A stretch of DNA of 64,000 nucleotides from Shinisaurus crocodilurus (GCA_021292165.1 CM037877.1:27354197-27418196), one strand, 5' to 3'; counted from the first letter of the stretch, positions 23,161 through 35,675 are shown. A program made the numbers and translations. Notes: generated from the sequence alone by a model not told the origin.

Positions 23161-23694
23161 TGTTAGGTTTTGCATAGTGGGCAGAACGAGGATTGTCACC
23201 TGACATCAGGATTGTCACCTGACATGGAGGATGTCTCTTGAGGTGAAGTACACAAGGTCTTCTGTCACCAGACATAGTCTCAAGGTTTATGAGTCATAGA
23301 CCTTGGGACAGGTTTGCAGTAAACATGTTGTGAAAAACAGGTTATATAGTAATAGGTGAGTAATATCCTATTTATAGATACTATAAATGGGGTCTTGCTA
23401 TATAAGTTGGGGTAAGACACACATCCCCTCACTTGACTTCCTGCTCTTGTTCTGGACTTCTACTTCAAGTCAGTCACTTCATCTCAGTCCTACCACTGGG
23501 GTCTTGGATTTGTATCTGCAATGATGTAGTGAGTAAGAGATGCATTGCTTGCCTTGATCCCATGTAATTGGGTCTTACAAATAAACTCTTTAATCTTTAT
23601 TAACTGCTGTTATCTCCTCCTTCCGTCTGCGTGACTGGGACTGAGGGTCACTGGTTAGGTAAGCTTTTGAACCCGGGTCAGTCCAGCTCTCACA
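23161..23694 (+). repeat. 5' LTR of the copia-type element (534 bp)
   Basis: TGTTAGG...CTCTCACA. It contains a TATA-like tatataa at 23399-23405 and an AATAAA-like signal near 23580. It differs from the 3' LTR at five positions that I can count and has no indels. Confidence 0.95.
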
Positions 23695-23695
23695 T

Positions 23696-23711
23696 CTGGT
23701 TATGGGCCCAG
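23696..23711 (+). other. Primer-binding site, complementary to tRNA-iMet anticodon arm
   Basis: ggttatgggcccag, 3 bp inside the 5' LTR end, is the reverse complement of the vertebrate initiator-Met tRNA anticodon stem-loop (CTGGGCCCATAACC). Priming from a cleaved half-tRNA is the known habit of Drosophila copia and relatives. Confidence 0.85.
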
Positions 23712-24365
23712 ATCACCCAGAGATAACCCTGATTGTTATCTCAGATGGGGCAGATAAGCCCAGGGACGCAGGAAAAACAGCAGTTATGGAGTTAAGTGAT
23801 TGTTTACTTTTGTAAGGAGGTTGGAATGTAAACAACCGGGAAGGCGATGTTGCTAGAGCTGGATGCTGATAACAGCGGCTTGGAATGCAGCACAACTGAG
23901 GAATGCAGGAAGAGAGACGAAGGATTTTTCGTTTTGGAAGAAGCTGGAACGGAGGTGCCAGGCTTGGCAGATCTGAGGCTACTGACAGTGAACGACGCTG
24001 GACAGAAGAATTTCGTTTTCCACAGCTTGCTGGAGTGATTGTCAAGGAGCTGTATCGGGCAAGGAAATATCTCCAGGAGGCTCTGTGTCTACTCATTTAA
24101 GTCGAGACTACAGCAGGAGGATCATATTTCTTTTACAGCTTGCTTCTTCACTCAGCAGCGGATCAGCTATCTTTTGCATTGTGTCAACAAGTGGCTTGGA
24201 TTACAAACGACATAGATAACGTCTGACGTGGGCAAAGCGTCTGGAGCGTGTGTCGCAGCAAAGTCACGTGTGACTGGAACGTATCTTGGGAAACTTGATA
24301 CTACACAGGAGGCTGTACTAAACCAGCGGAGGCGTGGTTTTAAAACATGCAGGGGAGAAACAGCG

Positions 24366-25291
24366 TGTGGAGGAAGGGGGGGCTTGCTGACCCGCCACAC
24401 CCACACCCTTTCCTACCCCAAAGGAACCAAGACCCCCAGAGATCTCAAGGTACCAGATTGCCAGCCTCAGCTGTCTGCAATCCTACTTGAATCTCTGTTC
24501 AGGGACTTGCCTTTGTCTATAACCTGGATTTAGTTACTGAACCAAGCAGAGCAATCCACAAACACCATGTGGGGTAAAAAACCAAAAGGAGGTTTATTCT
24601 GGTAGCATTTTACAACAACCAATAGGGAAATGAGAGAAGCACACAAAATTAGAGAGAGACACTTTGGTACAAAGTAAAGCTGCAAAATAACAAAACCTGA
24701 TTCCTTAATTATCTCCCAGGCACACAACTCTGTTACCTGGGGGTCAGTTCTCTTCCAGAGTTAGATCCAGCACAGCCTCGCTGCCCGGGAGGACTACTTC
24801 ACCTACCCGAAGGTCCGAGATGGGTAGCCCTCCACAAGGCGTGCCTTTCCAGAGCCCTCATTCAGCTAATTTCACCAGGAGCTACCTGGGGTCGGATCCT
24901 GAGGCCACCCGAAGGCTTGGGCCTCTCCTTGGCTTACCGCCATTCCTCCAACAGCCGGCAGCCACGCGATGACCAAAGACAAAGACCAAAAACCACACGT
25001 TGGGAAATATAGCTCTTTCCCCCTCCCCTCCCCTCCTCCTTCCTGTAGCTCTGCTGCCTCTTAGCCAATCATGATGCACTTCACCTGGCCAGACAGGGGG
25101 AGGGGAACTCATGACTCTTGACTTACTGGGCCTGAACTACATTTGCATTTGAGAGCCGGGTCACTATAGACTTTGGGACGCCGGCATACACCCCCCGCCC
25201 CCCCCCAGCCTTTAGCCAGTTCACACATGAGGGTGTGTGTGTGTGTGTGTGTGTGTGCATGTAGGAACCCCCGAAGGCTCCTTCCTTCACA
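24366..25291 (-). mobile_element. Solo LTR (926 bp) nested in the copia-type element
   Basis: Read on the minus strand it starts TGTGAAGGAAGGAGCC and ends TCCTCCACA. It is alignable along its length with the solo LTR at 52815-53699 (shared gattggctaa, cctcaggatcc, ttttgttattttg, aataaac and taccccaca blocks in the same order). Flanks cagcg (24361-24365) and cagca (25292-25296) form a 5-bp duplication with one change. It contains a (gt)n tract at about 25234-25258 and an inverted AATAAA near 24592. It has no internal region, so it is a recombined solo LTR. Confidence 0.85.
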
Positions 25292-28200
25292 CAGCATGAC
25301 AGTTTTGAACAGAGAAAGCTGTGCTTCAAATGTGATGCTGTTCTTCATTTTCTTCATGTGGGATCACAGAAGAAAGGAGCTTGAAATCAGCAGGGGTGCT
25401 GCTGATGGGAAAACACTGTGTTTTAACCCAGGACATTACAAAATGGACATTATTTTGTTGTGAGCAGAAACAGTGGATTGTTTAAAACAAACTTCCTGTG
25501 TTGGACATAAATAAGCAGAAGGAGGACTATGCAAATGGTCAGGAGTTTAACAGTCATGTTTTTGGAACTGTATTTCTTGAAAGTTTGAATAACTCGGACT
25601 CAAGAAAGTGATATATGCTCTGGAAATGTCAGGAAATGTACTGAATGTATATATGACTTGAGTATATTGTGGATTTCTCTGTAGCAAAATGTGAAATACT
25701 GAATAATTAGTAGGTATGTTTATATGGCAAAGCTAAGAGATGGATTATTTATTTTATCATGCTGTAATGATGTAAAAAAGAAATGGAAAGTTGTACTGTT
25801 GCAACTATAAAAAGTTAAATGCTTATATGTATGACGTGTACATGCATGCATATCACACATGATGTATGGTCATTTAGATTCACAGGCAGTGAAATAAAAT
25901 GCAAACTGTGTTGGGGAAAGCATTTCGAAAATTGTAATTTTCACATGAAAGGAATTTTATGCACTAAACAAGGGATGCTAGCTTCAACAGGTAAACTGGA
26001 AGGCAAGCTGAAAAACCAGTTCATTTCATTCAATTTGTTCTTGGTGATCTTGTGGGTACTCTGATGGTTTTTAGAGGAGAAGCACGTTATTTCATGATGT
26101 TAATTGATCAATACACTAGGTACAAGGTTGTGTACATGTTAGATAGAAAACTGGAGTATTGAACAGAGTGAAGGTGTTTTGTGCTTGGGTGGGAAACAAG
26201 CATATTACCCATATTACCTATTTCTTTTGAGATATGGGGGGTAGTTCAATTCAGTGCATATTTTTGATGCATTTCTAACAGGATGTGATATTGAACACAT
26301 GGATTGTATGGAAGAGTAAACAAACACTCAGAAGAGGTGATGCTAATTTGGTTAATGAGGTTTGGGTAGAAGCTCTTAAATGTTTTGATTATGTACAGGA
26401 TAGAAGTTTTAGTTCTGTGTGATGAACTGTACACCTTATGGAAAGTAGTGTAGAAGGAGGAATCTTCTGGAGAAACATTTCAGGATCTTGGATCTGATAT
26501 GTAGGTACATACACCTCAAAGTTAGAAGAAATCTGTAAGGGAGGCTTACGTGAGATTTTTCTAGAAATGAGAATATTGTGTTTCACGTGAACAACACTTG
26601 GATAGTGAGATTATCTAGAAGTGTTAAGTATAATGCTGAATGAAAAGGTAAGATTTTTCAAAATAATTCTGTTAATGCTAGGGATGCATCAAGGCCTAGA
26701 GTCAGAATAGAAAAGCATTTGCTGAAAGACAGTCAGGTAAAACTGAAAAACTCTGATACACATTTGGTTCAGAGAATGATTGAGACTAAACAAATGATTG
26801 TTCATCATTGGTGCAAGTTCATTGGAACAGGAACCTGATAACTGATGAGGTAAGGAACAGGTCAGTCAAACAACCTGTGAGATATCAGGATGAATTTGCA
26901 GGGGAAACCATTTTGAAAACTTAAAAATTTCAAAGAGGTGAAAAATTGTCTGTTAAGGAAACCATAGCTTCAGGCTATGCAAGCTGAGTTGAATTCTTTG
27001 GATAAAGAACAAAACATGGAAGCTGGGGAAACAAACAGCAGTCCATGGAACTCATTGTTACCAGATAGATTTTTAAATGAAAACTAACCAGATTGCAAGG
27101 TTATGTGTGTCAAAATAGCAAGATTGGTTGCTTGTGGTTTTGCTCAGGTTAAAAGGGCTGGATAATCATGAGTGAGTGCAACAACAATTTGCTTTGGAAA
27201 CAGTTAGACTGATGTTTAAGAATGTGGAGAGATGTATGGATATTTCACAGTTGGAAATATTGGAACATAAGCATTTTAAATGAGAGGAAGTCTTTGGAAA
27301 ACCTGTCTGGGATTTTCTGTAGGAAAAGCTAGAATCAGCTGGAGGCTGGAATTCTGTTTTGAACTCAAACATTGCTGAATTGAGATTTGCACAGAGAGAC
27401 AGATCAATGTTTGTTTATTAAACAGGAGGAACAGGGTACATAGACTGTATGTACTTTGTTAGATGGATGATCTATTGTTTTTTCTGGACAGATAAAAGCA
27501 ATATGATATAATTGATCCAGGGTATGGAATTTCATTTTTTGAATTGAAACTGCTTGGTGGTCAACTGTCTATCTGTAAATAAAGGTTGAGGGAGAACCAA
27601 GAGGGCAGTATCTTACTGCAACAAACCAGAGAAAATCATGGATGTGATTGAGAATTTGGAGATTGTTAGCTCAGTGAGAGACTCCAAATAATTGAGGATT
27701 TTCAAGCACATGCTGATGGAAAAGCAGTTTAAATGCTACACAGAAGCATTGGGCTGTTGAGCTTCATTGTACAAGCAACAAGGCCAGATATTGCTGTCAG
27801 TGTGATAGGCAGACTGTTAGACCAACAGGACATGCTTGGAGAGCTCTGAAAAGCAGTTGTGTGTTATCTGGAGGGAACATCACACTTCAGACTAGAGTTA
27901 CAACTCAGAGCACAGGTGGCTTACAGATTCACAGAAATGCCAGTTGTGGTTGTGATAGTAAGAACAACAAGAACACACCTGAGGTTTGTTATTTTTATAA
28001 CCATACTTTGTTTGATTGATTTTGTAAGAAATAATCATTAAAAGTTAGGAGTTCAACTGAAGCTGAACTGAATGCATTGTATTATGTATTGTGCTATTAT
28101 GCTATTGTAAAGCTTGAATAGTTATTGCATTTGTTTAAAGTTAAATTGTTAAAAATGTTTAAATGATGCTGGGATTGATGTGCAAAATCTATTACAGTTT

Positions 28201-28446
28201 TTTCAGGAAACCAAGCCAGGATTGCTATGCTGCAGGCAGATAGCAATACACAAAGAACAGTTTTAGGGTTTGCAAATAAAACTGTGTCATGAAGAGGGAT
28301 ACATCAGAAGTGATTTGATGGTGGTTCAAATTTCTGGCAGGTAAAGATATCCCTGCAAAGTTTTTTTTATAGATGAAGGAACAGCATCAGTGTCAACAAA
28401 ACTGTTGCTGTTGTATTAGGTAAATACCACGTTCTGCAACATATGC

Positions 28447-28459
28447 AAGAGCAGGGGGA
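28447..28459 (+). other. Polypurine tract of the copia-type element
   Basis: aagagcaggggga directly abuts the 3' LTR, the expected site for plus-strand priming. One C interrupts it. Confidence 0.75.
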
Positions 28460-28993
28460 TGTTGGGTTTTGCATAGTGGGCAGAACGAGGTTTGTCACCT
28501 GACATCAGGATTGTCACCTGACATGGAGGATGTCTCTTGAGGTGAAGTACACAAGGTCTTCTGTCACCAGACATAGTCTCAAGGTTTATGAGTCATAGAC
28601 CTTGGGACAGGTTTGCAGTAAACATGTTGTGAAAAACAGGTTATATAGTAATAGGTGAGTAATATCCTATTTATAGATACTATAAATGGGATCTTGCTAT
28701 ATAAGTTGGGGTAAGACACACATCCCCTCACTTGACTTCCTGCTCTTGTTCTGGACTTCTACTTCAAGTCAGTCACTTCATCTCAGTCTTACCACTGGGG
28801 TCTTGGATTTGTATCTGCAATGATGTAGTGAGTAAGAGATGCATTGCTTGCCTTAATCCCATGTAATTGGGTCTTACAAATAAACTCTTTAATCTTTATT
28901 AACTGCTGTTATCTCCTCCTTCCGTCTGCGTGACTGGGACTGAGGGTCACTGGTTAGGTAAGCTTTTGAACCCGGGTCAGTCCAGCTCTCACA
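28460..28993 (+). repeat. 3' LTR of the copia-type element (534 bp)
   Basis: Same length and sequence as the 5' LTR except for five substitutions (about 0.9%). It is followed by the aaaag target duplication. Confidence 0.95.
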
Positions 28994-28998
28994 AAAAG

Positions 28999-30790
28999 AT
29001 GTTGCTTCAAGGCAAGATCAGGAGTTTCTCAGACGGACAAAAGATCACTTACAAGCAGCTATAAACACAGGTTGTAACGGGAGCAACCAGTTTGTGAGCA
29101 CTCATTTGGTGCATGTGAATCACGATAGTAAACATGACATTAGACCATCAGAAATCGCTGTTCTCTGTACACCAGCATTGAACTTTGAAATAGGCCCAAG
29201 CTATTCCTGATTTAACTGGTATTTAACATACCAGGAAGCAGATTGCACAAAGCAGACAAGAAGCCCTGTATGGAAAATGTTATTCACCCTCTTCTATGAA
29301 CAAATGCATGCAACCACACATATTAAGCACGGATATCAAATGTCAGTTTGGTTTGAATTGAATTGATATATCAGATCAACTATTATCAAGTGCAACATTT
29401 AATGTATCAGTTTATCACATGAGAAGGTTATCACTGGATGACCATTGGTTAAACTGGCCCTATAAGCCAAAAACACCATTCAGTTTTACTTAGAACCATG
29501 CACAACCAGTCACTGGGCAGCAAATGTTCTTCACTACATACTCAAATGTTTATTCCATCAATATGTTTTGGCATCATGCATCATCCAGATATGGCCCACA
29601 TGGGCTAAACTGCATAAGGGAGAGGGGGAGATCAGCTTTTTTTAAATTGGTGATAATTTATTGTTTTACACTCTTTAAAAACCATGCATGCACATAAAGA
29701 AAGTTTCATATGTATGGTTGAAAGAATTGTTGTCACGGGGAAAATGCCAGACTGCGTGGTAACAGATTAGGGCATATAAAACTAGAGGCAATGCAATTTC
29801 ATATTTCCCATACAGTCCAGCCAAATGCTCCTTTTTCAGCTGTTAGTGACTCATCAAGTGCTTTGAGGACCTGTTTCAGCTGCCTCTAGCCCCTACTCTT
29901 TTCTCCAAGCCATCTTCATGAGCTGTTTCTCCATAAGAGGGGCACATATGTTTACATAGCAACGACTGCCGAACCATGTCTCTACACAGTCTGCCAGAAA
30001 CAGGAGCCCAATTACAAGTCCTTAAAATGTAATGCATCAGCAACAGCTGGGAATAAAAGCTACAAGATCCTCAACTATAACTTGGTCAAAAGGTACAACT
30101 CTTCCTGAAAAAGAAACCTGTAGCTGATCACTGTAGCTGATCATAAGACAGGGTTTGATGACTTCAGGTTAAACTATCTAGTTTCCTTGCCACTCAAAAG
30201 AAACAACTCAAGAGACACTTACAACTCATAGCTTAGTAAAACCATCGGGTTTTTTAAAAAAAATCCTCTGTAGCAAAAAGAATTATGATGGGGTGGCGTA
30301 TGCCACACAAAGCGAATGCTCCCCAGTGCTGTTCTTGGCAGCAAGTCTCTATCACAGGCATGACTGAGCACTGAGAAATTATACCAGCACAAAGAGGAAA
30401 ACATGGTTTGCAATTTAAGCCTTTCAGCTTTCTTCTACAAGAAACTGTGTGAGCATTTAATACCTTGTACTTAGGATTTTTTTTTACAACAGATCGTAAA
30501 TGGTGTCAGCAAGCCCCTCCAAATTAAGAACACCATCCCTGCCCCCAAAGTACACCAATCAACACATTTACCAGGAAGCTTTTCCCATTTTATTTCAATG
30601 AAACACTTCCTTGAAAGCATGTTTATGGTCTCTCTTTTGTCTTGAACTGTACAACTCAGCCGAGAACAGATCCTGGGAACAATGGAAGCCTTGCATTAGA
30701 CAACACAAGTGGGAAGGCAAACTGTATTATGAATTGGAAGGGGTAGCATCAAAGCTAAGGTTGCCAACATTCAGGCACGGATCCTATGCC
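28999..30790. other. Intronic DNA without recognisable feature
   Basis: Unique-looking A/T-rich sequence. I recognise no repeat, exon or RNA gene. A short C/A tract and oligo(T) at about 30478-30485 are the only simple sequences. Confidence 0.5.
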
Positions 30791-30796
30791 TTAACA

Positions 30797-30931
30797 CAGG
30801 TGGGCAACTTGTGACCCTCCAGATGTTTAGGCCTACAAACTCCCATGAGCCTTAGCCAGCACAGTCAATGGTGAGGGATGATGGGAGTTGTAGGCCAAAA
30901 TGTCTGGAGAGACAGAAGTTGCCCACCCCTG
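30797..30931. mobile_element. hAT-type MITE, 135 bp, perfect 8-bp TSD
   Basis: Ends caggtgggcaact and agttgcccacccctg. Duplication ccttaaca at 30789-30796 and 30932-30939. Confidence 0.9.
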
Positions 30932-31499
30932 CCTTAACAGCTGCAGCTTTCCCCAGCACTGTCTGAAATGCAGTCATGGACAGTGCTGCAGCTGTTGGGA
31001 TTTCTGCCTGTCCACTCGCCAGTTTTTGTCCACTCGCCAGTTAGTAAGTAAATAATCCTACAGATGAATCTCCTAAATATTTTGAACTGTAACAGTGCTT
31101 GTGCCACTTGTGTTCAATTTAGAAGACAGGATGCATCCCCATTATTCAAGAGCAATTAGTTGGGACTTCCAGACAGTCTGAGGCCCAAACTACATGCTAC
31201 CCTGCAGAAGGGTGGAGAAGCAGAAGGGACATTTTACTCTTACTTTCCTTACTGTTTCCCTGCCCTGGGTGGTTCTTCCCTCTCCCTAAGGTTTTAACTA
31301 AGGAAACATTTACACTTAAACCTTGTCGTGGAAGCTACTCAGAGGAGGTGGGGACACAATTTGGGATACTGCTTCCTATTCATCATTATCCCCGAGAAGC
31401 AACATTTCCTCATTCGAATGGGCCATCAAGCACCATTACATACATGCATTTGAGTGCAAAGTGTGGTTTGGGACCTCATGTACTGTTTTAGTTTCTCCG

Positions 31500-31570
31500 T
31501 ACATAAAAACTTAAGAAAAGCCATGCTGGATCAGACCAAAAGCCTATCTCGTCCCGCACTGTTCTGTAGC
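31500..31570 (-). mobile_element. CR1-like LINE 3' end fragment
   Basis: aagaaaagccatgctggatc then agaccaaaagcctatct match the extreme 3' end seen at 40925 and 49255. Only about 70 bp. Confidence 0.55.
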
Positions 31571-31731
31571 ACTATTACAGGAAGTGGGCGAGCAAACCTA
31601 AACTGTAGTGGAACTTAAATTACTCACAGCTTTGGATGCAAATATAATTAAAGGCAAATGTAAATCTAACAACAGAACTGTTTCATCAACTGCATTAGGA
31701 AGATAATAATTTAGAATAATTGATGGGACAT

Positions 31732-31753
31732 GGCCGGGGGGGGGGGGGGGAGG
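31732..31753. repeat. Poly(G) tract
   Basis: An uninterrupted run of more than 15 G. Similar homopolymer G/C runs occur at 16064, 21117, 32590, 38137 and 63389, where assembly or length errors are likely. Confidence 0.85.
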
Positions 31754-31949
31754 AAGTATTTCCTCATTGCATTATTGCACCTAGAGTGAAGTGTTCCTGC
31801 AGGATAGCACTATGGCCTCAAGGGTTTAGTCTAAGTTGTTTCTAGAAAATGCATGCTGAATTATCGTCTTTGTCCCCTTCAAGGCCCCAGATTCATAACT
31901 TCTTTAGTGAACACTGAGCATACATCATGGAACATCAGATACAAATAAA

Positions 31950-32110
31950 TGTAATACTTCAGCAATAAAATAATTGGGATCTCATAACAATTCTTAGCAG
32001 TTCAAGTGTTCCAGACATTTCACATACAGTTTCAGTAATCCTAACAACCACCCTTAAAGATAAGGAGACCAAAGTTGATAGCGGCTTGCCTAAGATCACC
32101 ATGCTCCCAA
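31950..32110 (-). repeat. MIR-like old SINE fragment (low confidence)
   Basis: The pattern of an exponential-decay CORE-type SINE: cctaacaaccacccttaaag, ataaggagacc and cttgcctaagatcacc. A second similar fragment lies at 35930-36140. Confidence 0.35.
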
Positions 32111-32169
32111 TTAAGAATGGCACTAAGGGCTAACATACATACAAATATCATTAGCTGCTTCCCTATTCT

Positions 32170-32418
32170 AAATAAATAAAGTTTATTTATTTATTTATTA
32201 CATTTATACCCCACCTTTTTTCCTGCAAGGAACTCGAGGCGGCTTACATAATCCTCCTTCTCCTCTCCCTTTTATCCTCACAACAACCCTGTGAGGTAGG
32301 TTAGGCTGAGAGTCAGTGACTGACCCAAAGTCACCCAGTGAATTTCATGGCCGAGCGGGGAATAGAACCCAGATCTCCTGAGTCCAACACTCTCACCACT
32401 ATGCCACACTGGCTCTCT
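32170..32418 (-). mobile_element. Sauria-type SINE, near full length
   Basis: From the reversed tail tttatttatttattacattt and ataccccacc through tttatcctcacaacaaccct, agtcagtgactgacccaaag and agtccaacactctcaccac to cacactggctctc. About 245 bp and mostly intact. Confidence 0.88.
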
Positions 32419-33403
32419 ATATTATATTACACTATATTATTTGAAAACAAAGCCATATGTCATCTGTATAAACCTAAACCAAGGATGGTCAGAAGGCAGA
32501 TCAGAATCTACTGGTAGATCTCTGGGTGATTTGTAATAAATCAGCAAGGGTTTCTAACTCCCAATTTTTTTAGCAGCAATTAAAGGACACCCCCCCCCCC
32601 CATTAGGCTGTGGTAAAAAAGAAGGCTTGAAGGGGGAAACTAGGAATAGATATTTTTGTGAAAGAACTGTGAGCTTGGGTTTTGGTACTGAAAACAAATA
32701 TCTGGTCTCAACCTGTACCCAGAGGCACCCTGTTACTTAATTCTAAATTTATGTCCACACACATTCCACCCCAAGCTATTATTTTGCAGCTGGCTCAGGC
32801 TGGTGGACCTTGAGATTCTAGTAAAAAAGAAACTAGATCCGGAAAGCCTGAAGTCTGCCTGTCCCTGAGCTATACAACTAGAACTGAATGGATCAGGGTC
32901 ACTTGCAGCAAGCTTGAACAACTGAAGCACATTTGAAAAAAAGTATTTAGAAAGGACATTTTGCATTTGGCAGCAACCACAATCCAGAGAGCCTGGTCTT
33001 CAAGTGGCAAGGACTGCATGTACAGATAAGGTCTTCTGCATAAGCAAAATAGCTTGTGCTGAAAGCTAGCACATGGAAGCAATGCAAAAAAGAAAAAGAA
33101 AAAAGGGGTTCCCACAAATCCAAACAGACACCTGTAACTTGTATTTCCAGGGAGGCAGGGGGATGACCTTCTTGTAATACAATCTACCTTCTCCATAATT
33201 TACAGACACCTTTCCTGCCAGTTTACCCACAAGAAAATAATAGCTAACAGACAAGGATATATTATATAAAACAACAGAATTCAGGAAAACGGTGGACCTT
33301 ATAAGGATGTATTAGTTTAAGTGTTCCTTTTCTGTAAGAAGTTCAGTTCTACTCTAGCAACATAGCTGGCCCACTAAAAAGTATAATCTGAACAGTATGA
33401 TCT

Positions 33404-33420
33404 CTCTCTCTCTCTCTCGG
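33404..33420. repeat. (TC)n microsatellite
   Basis: Eight perfect tc units. Confidence 0.8.
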
Positions 33421-33682
33421 ATCAACTTGAGAACCGCTCTTGTAAGAACCGATTCTGTAATTTTATTGTACATGGAGGACTGGACATCCTATCACTTCAT
33501 GTCTTGAAGTTACCGGTAACTAACCTGAGAAGCAGGTCAGATATTAGATCTGTAAGTCAAAATCCAATTTTTATGCTTATGTGACAGTTAGACAGTTATG
33601 TGACAGTTAGAGTTATGAGGACTCACTTTGAAGAATCCACCTAAAATGTTATTCAAGAGAGAATCTGTGCCACTTTCACAAT

Positions 33683-33893
33683 GGCCTGCCTACATGATCA
33701 CAGAGGGAGAAATAAGCCAAGTGTTCCAGGTGGTTTGCTAATCACAGCAACAAGCCACCTTTGCTGGGTTTACAAGACAGAGCAAGCCATGCCAATGCAG
33801 CTAATTATGGTATGTAAATCTTCTCAGCATGCACAACAGGGGAAATAAGCCACTGTGGCTTATTTCCACCTCTGTGATCATGCAAACAGGGTC
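33683..33893. mobile_element. Foldback MITE (atgatcacagagg ends)
   Basis: The inverted arms gcctacatgatcacagaggg and cctctgtgatcatgcaaaca continue inward to gaaataagcca/tggcttatttcc. The inner part repeats tggtttgct/agcaagcca motifs, like the 62.6-kb foldback. Confidence 0.65.
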
Positions 33894-35270
33894 AATGTGT
33901 GACATCCAAGATGTGTCCGTTGCTTTCAGTATGCTATCATCACTTGAGATGCTCTAATCAGTTACCCACTGCAACCTCAAGTATACATGGGTAAATTATT
34001 AAATTGGTTGTTATATAATCCTTTGGAATATCATGTTTTCAGCCTGCAAAAGGCTATAACCTGCTAAATTAAATAGCAAGGAAATGTTATAGGCATAAGG
34101 ATTGTATCAAACTATGGACCAGAAAGGAAGTGGAATCCAGTATGACATTACAGATAACTTTTACAACTTAAAGATTTCGAGGCTTTACATGCCAACAAAG
34201 CAGGGTATAAAATTAATGTAGAAAAATGCAATTTCTTAACCCAATCTTTACTGAATTATACTTGGATTTTATGTCACATACTGGGGTCCAAACTGTTGCT
34301 TTTGACTTAGCACCTATATCTTACTTCATCCGCTTCAGATCTGACAATTACTGTCCTTAACCTAAGACTTATTAGGTTTCTACCTTCCTTTGGTTTTTTC
34401 CTAGTCTTTTCTATATACCCTTCAGCAGCACCAAGGAGCTCTTCCCTCTTTTTCTTTCCAACCATTATTTTTTTCAATCCCACTAACCACAGAACTTAAC
34501 CTTCCAGTCAGGCTCTGAACCTACCACCAGTCACATCAGATTTCTACCTACTCCAACCAATAGCAAATACACATTTTGAATCTCCTATTTTCTCCTCAAG
34601 CTCAATTTTATGAAACTGCTTTTTACCTTTAAATAAGCCAGGTTACCGGCTAGATGGGAGATCTAGAAATACAATCAATCAATAAATAAAATATCCTCAC
34701 CTTAACCTAATAACCAGAGTTTATCTTAAAGTACACATGTTTAAATATTTCTATCTGTCTATAATTGTGCATTTCCCTAAATATATCCAATCCTCATTAT
34801 CTATAAATCTGTGCCTTCTACAGCTACTCCATTTTTTGTTACATAATGCTGTTTGACTAGAGCACCAATCCATAATTGACTGGCTTATGAAATATTTTTA
34901 GTGCAGAAAAGATTCTACATTTTTGTGTCTGGTAATGTTGTTCTTTGATGCCCTTAGAGCGGCCATGCTTTAACGAAGGAACTTCAGAAGGAGACTGCAA
35001 TGTGAAACCACTGGATTGCAATCCATTAAGAGGTTCAATTCTATCACCTGTGGCTTAAATCAAAATAAAAGTATCTTATCACACTACATGTGTTAATTAG
35101 CTTCCCAGTGCCAGGAGGCCTGGGTTATCACCAACAACTGTTTTTGTGAATAGCCACTGTTAATAAAGTAATTACTGCCAGTACTTTTTGCATTTAATTT
35201 CCTTCTGACCTCACTGTTTTCAATTTCCCCACACATAGCATACATACAATACATAGACACCTGTAACTAA
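33894..35270. other. Intronic DNA without recognisable feature
   Basis: A/T-rich sequence with no recognisable exon or element end. The 34660-34700 stretch (agatgggagatctagaaata then caatcaatcaataaataaa) may be an old LINE tail. Confidence 0.4.
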
Positions 35271-35409
35271 GGACAAGACTTCATAGACCTGATGAAGCAG
35301 ACTGCAGTCCACAAAAGCTTATGCCATAATGAATGGTTAGTCTTTAAGGTGCCACAAGACTTCATTTTTTTCTGCAACAAACTAACATGGCAATCCCTCT
35401 AGAACAGTC

Positions 35410-35500
35410 TTTCAGCTATGCTGGAGCATGGTGGCTGAGCACTGTTGCCCAACACATCTGGAGAGTGCCAGGTTGGGGGAAGGTTGCTCTAGAATGACTT
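35410..35500. mobile_element. MER5-like hAT MITE half
   Basis: ttgcccaacacatctggaga then gtgccaggttgggggaaggt. Confidence 0.45.
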
Positions 35501-35504
35501 ATCG

Positions 35505-35675
35505 ACAATGGCTTAATTCAGGCATCACACCAAACCACAGTCAGAACACCCACTTCAGACCATGATTTCCAATTCCAATTTTCCAGTCAGTCAGAAACCA
35601 TGATCTGTCAATTCAGACATCACGCCAAACAATGGTTAAATCTGGTTTGGAGTGATGCCTGAATTGAGCCAATGT
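35505..35675. mobile_element. Short MITE with 24-bp inverted ends
   Basis: Left end acaatggcttaattcaggca, right end tgcctgaattgagccaatgt. Internal gtttgg/ccaaac repeats are of the same style as copies at 4357 and 12810. Confidence 0.65.

Larger units (their letters stand above)
23161..28993 (+). mobile_element. Ty1/copia-type LTR retrotransposon, degenerate, with nested solo LTR
   Basis: Two 534-bp direct LTRs (TG...CA), 5-bp TSD aaaag (23156-23160, 28994-28998), a half-tRNA primer site and a polypurine tract define a complete insertion of 5.83 kb. The pol remnants run integrase, then reverse transcriptase, then RNase H, the Ty1/copia order. An integrase zinc-finger-like CKLC..GK lies near 25900 and LIDQYTRYKVVYML at 26101. 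The integrase block VNEVWVEAL is at about 26342, the RT entry block KIARLVACGF at 27112 and the catalytic MDD (decayed YVDD) at 27463. ATRPDIAVSV follows at 27775, LEGT at 27868 and STEAELNAL of RNase H at 28050. Frames shift and stops interrupt throughout, so it encodes no working protein. No gag domain was recognised. It lies antisense to PLPP1. Confidence 0.93.

Noticed and set aside
25173..25463. Plus-strand 96-codon ORF with a Val/Cys run
   Set aside because: It translates the (gt)n microsatellite in the solo LTR and the neighbouring copia remnant.
23161..28993. An infectious retrovirus
   Set aside because: The integrase-before-RT order, half-tRNA primer site and absence of any envelope-like region point to a copia-type retrotransposon, and all coding parts are broken.
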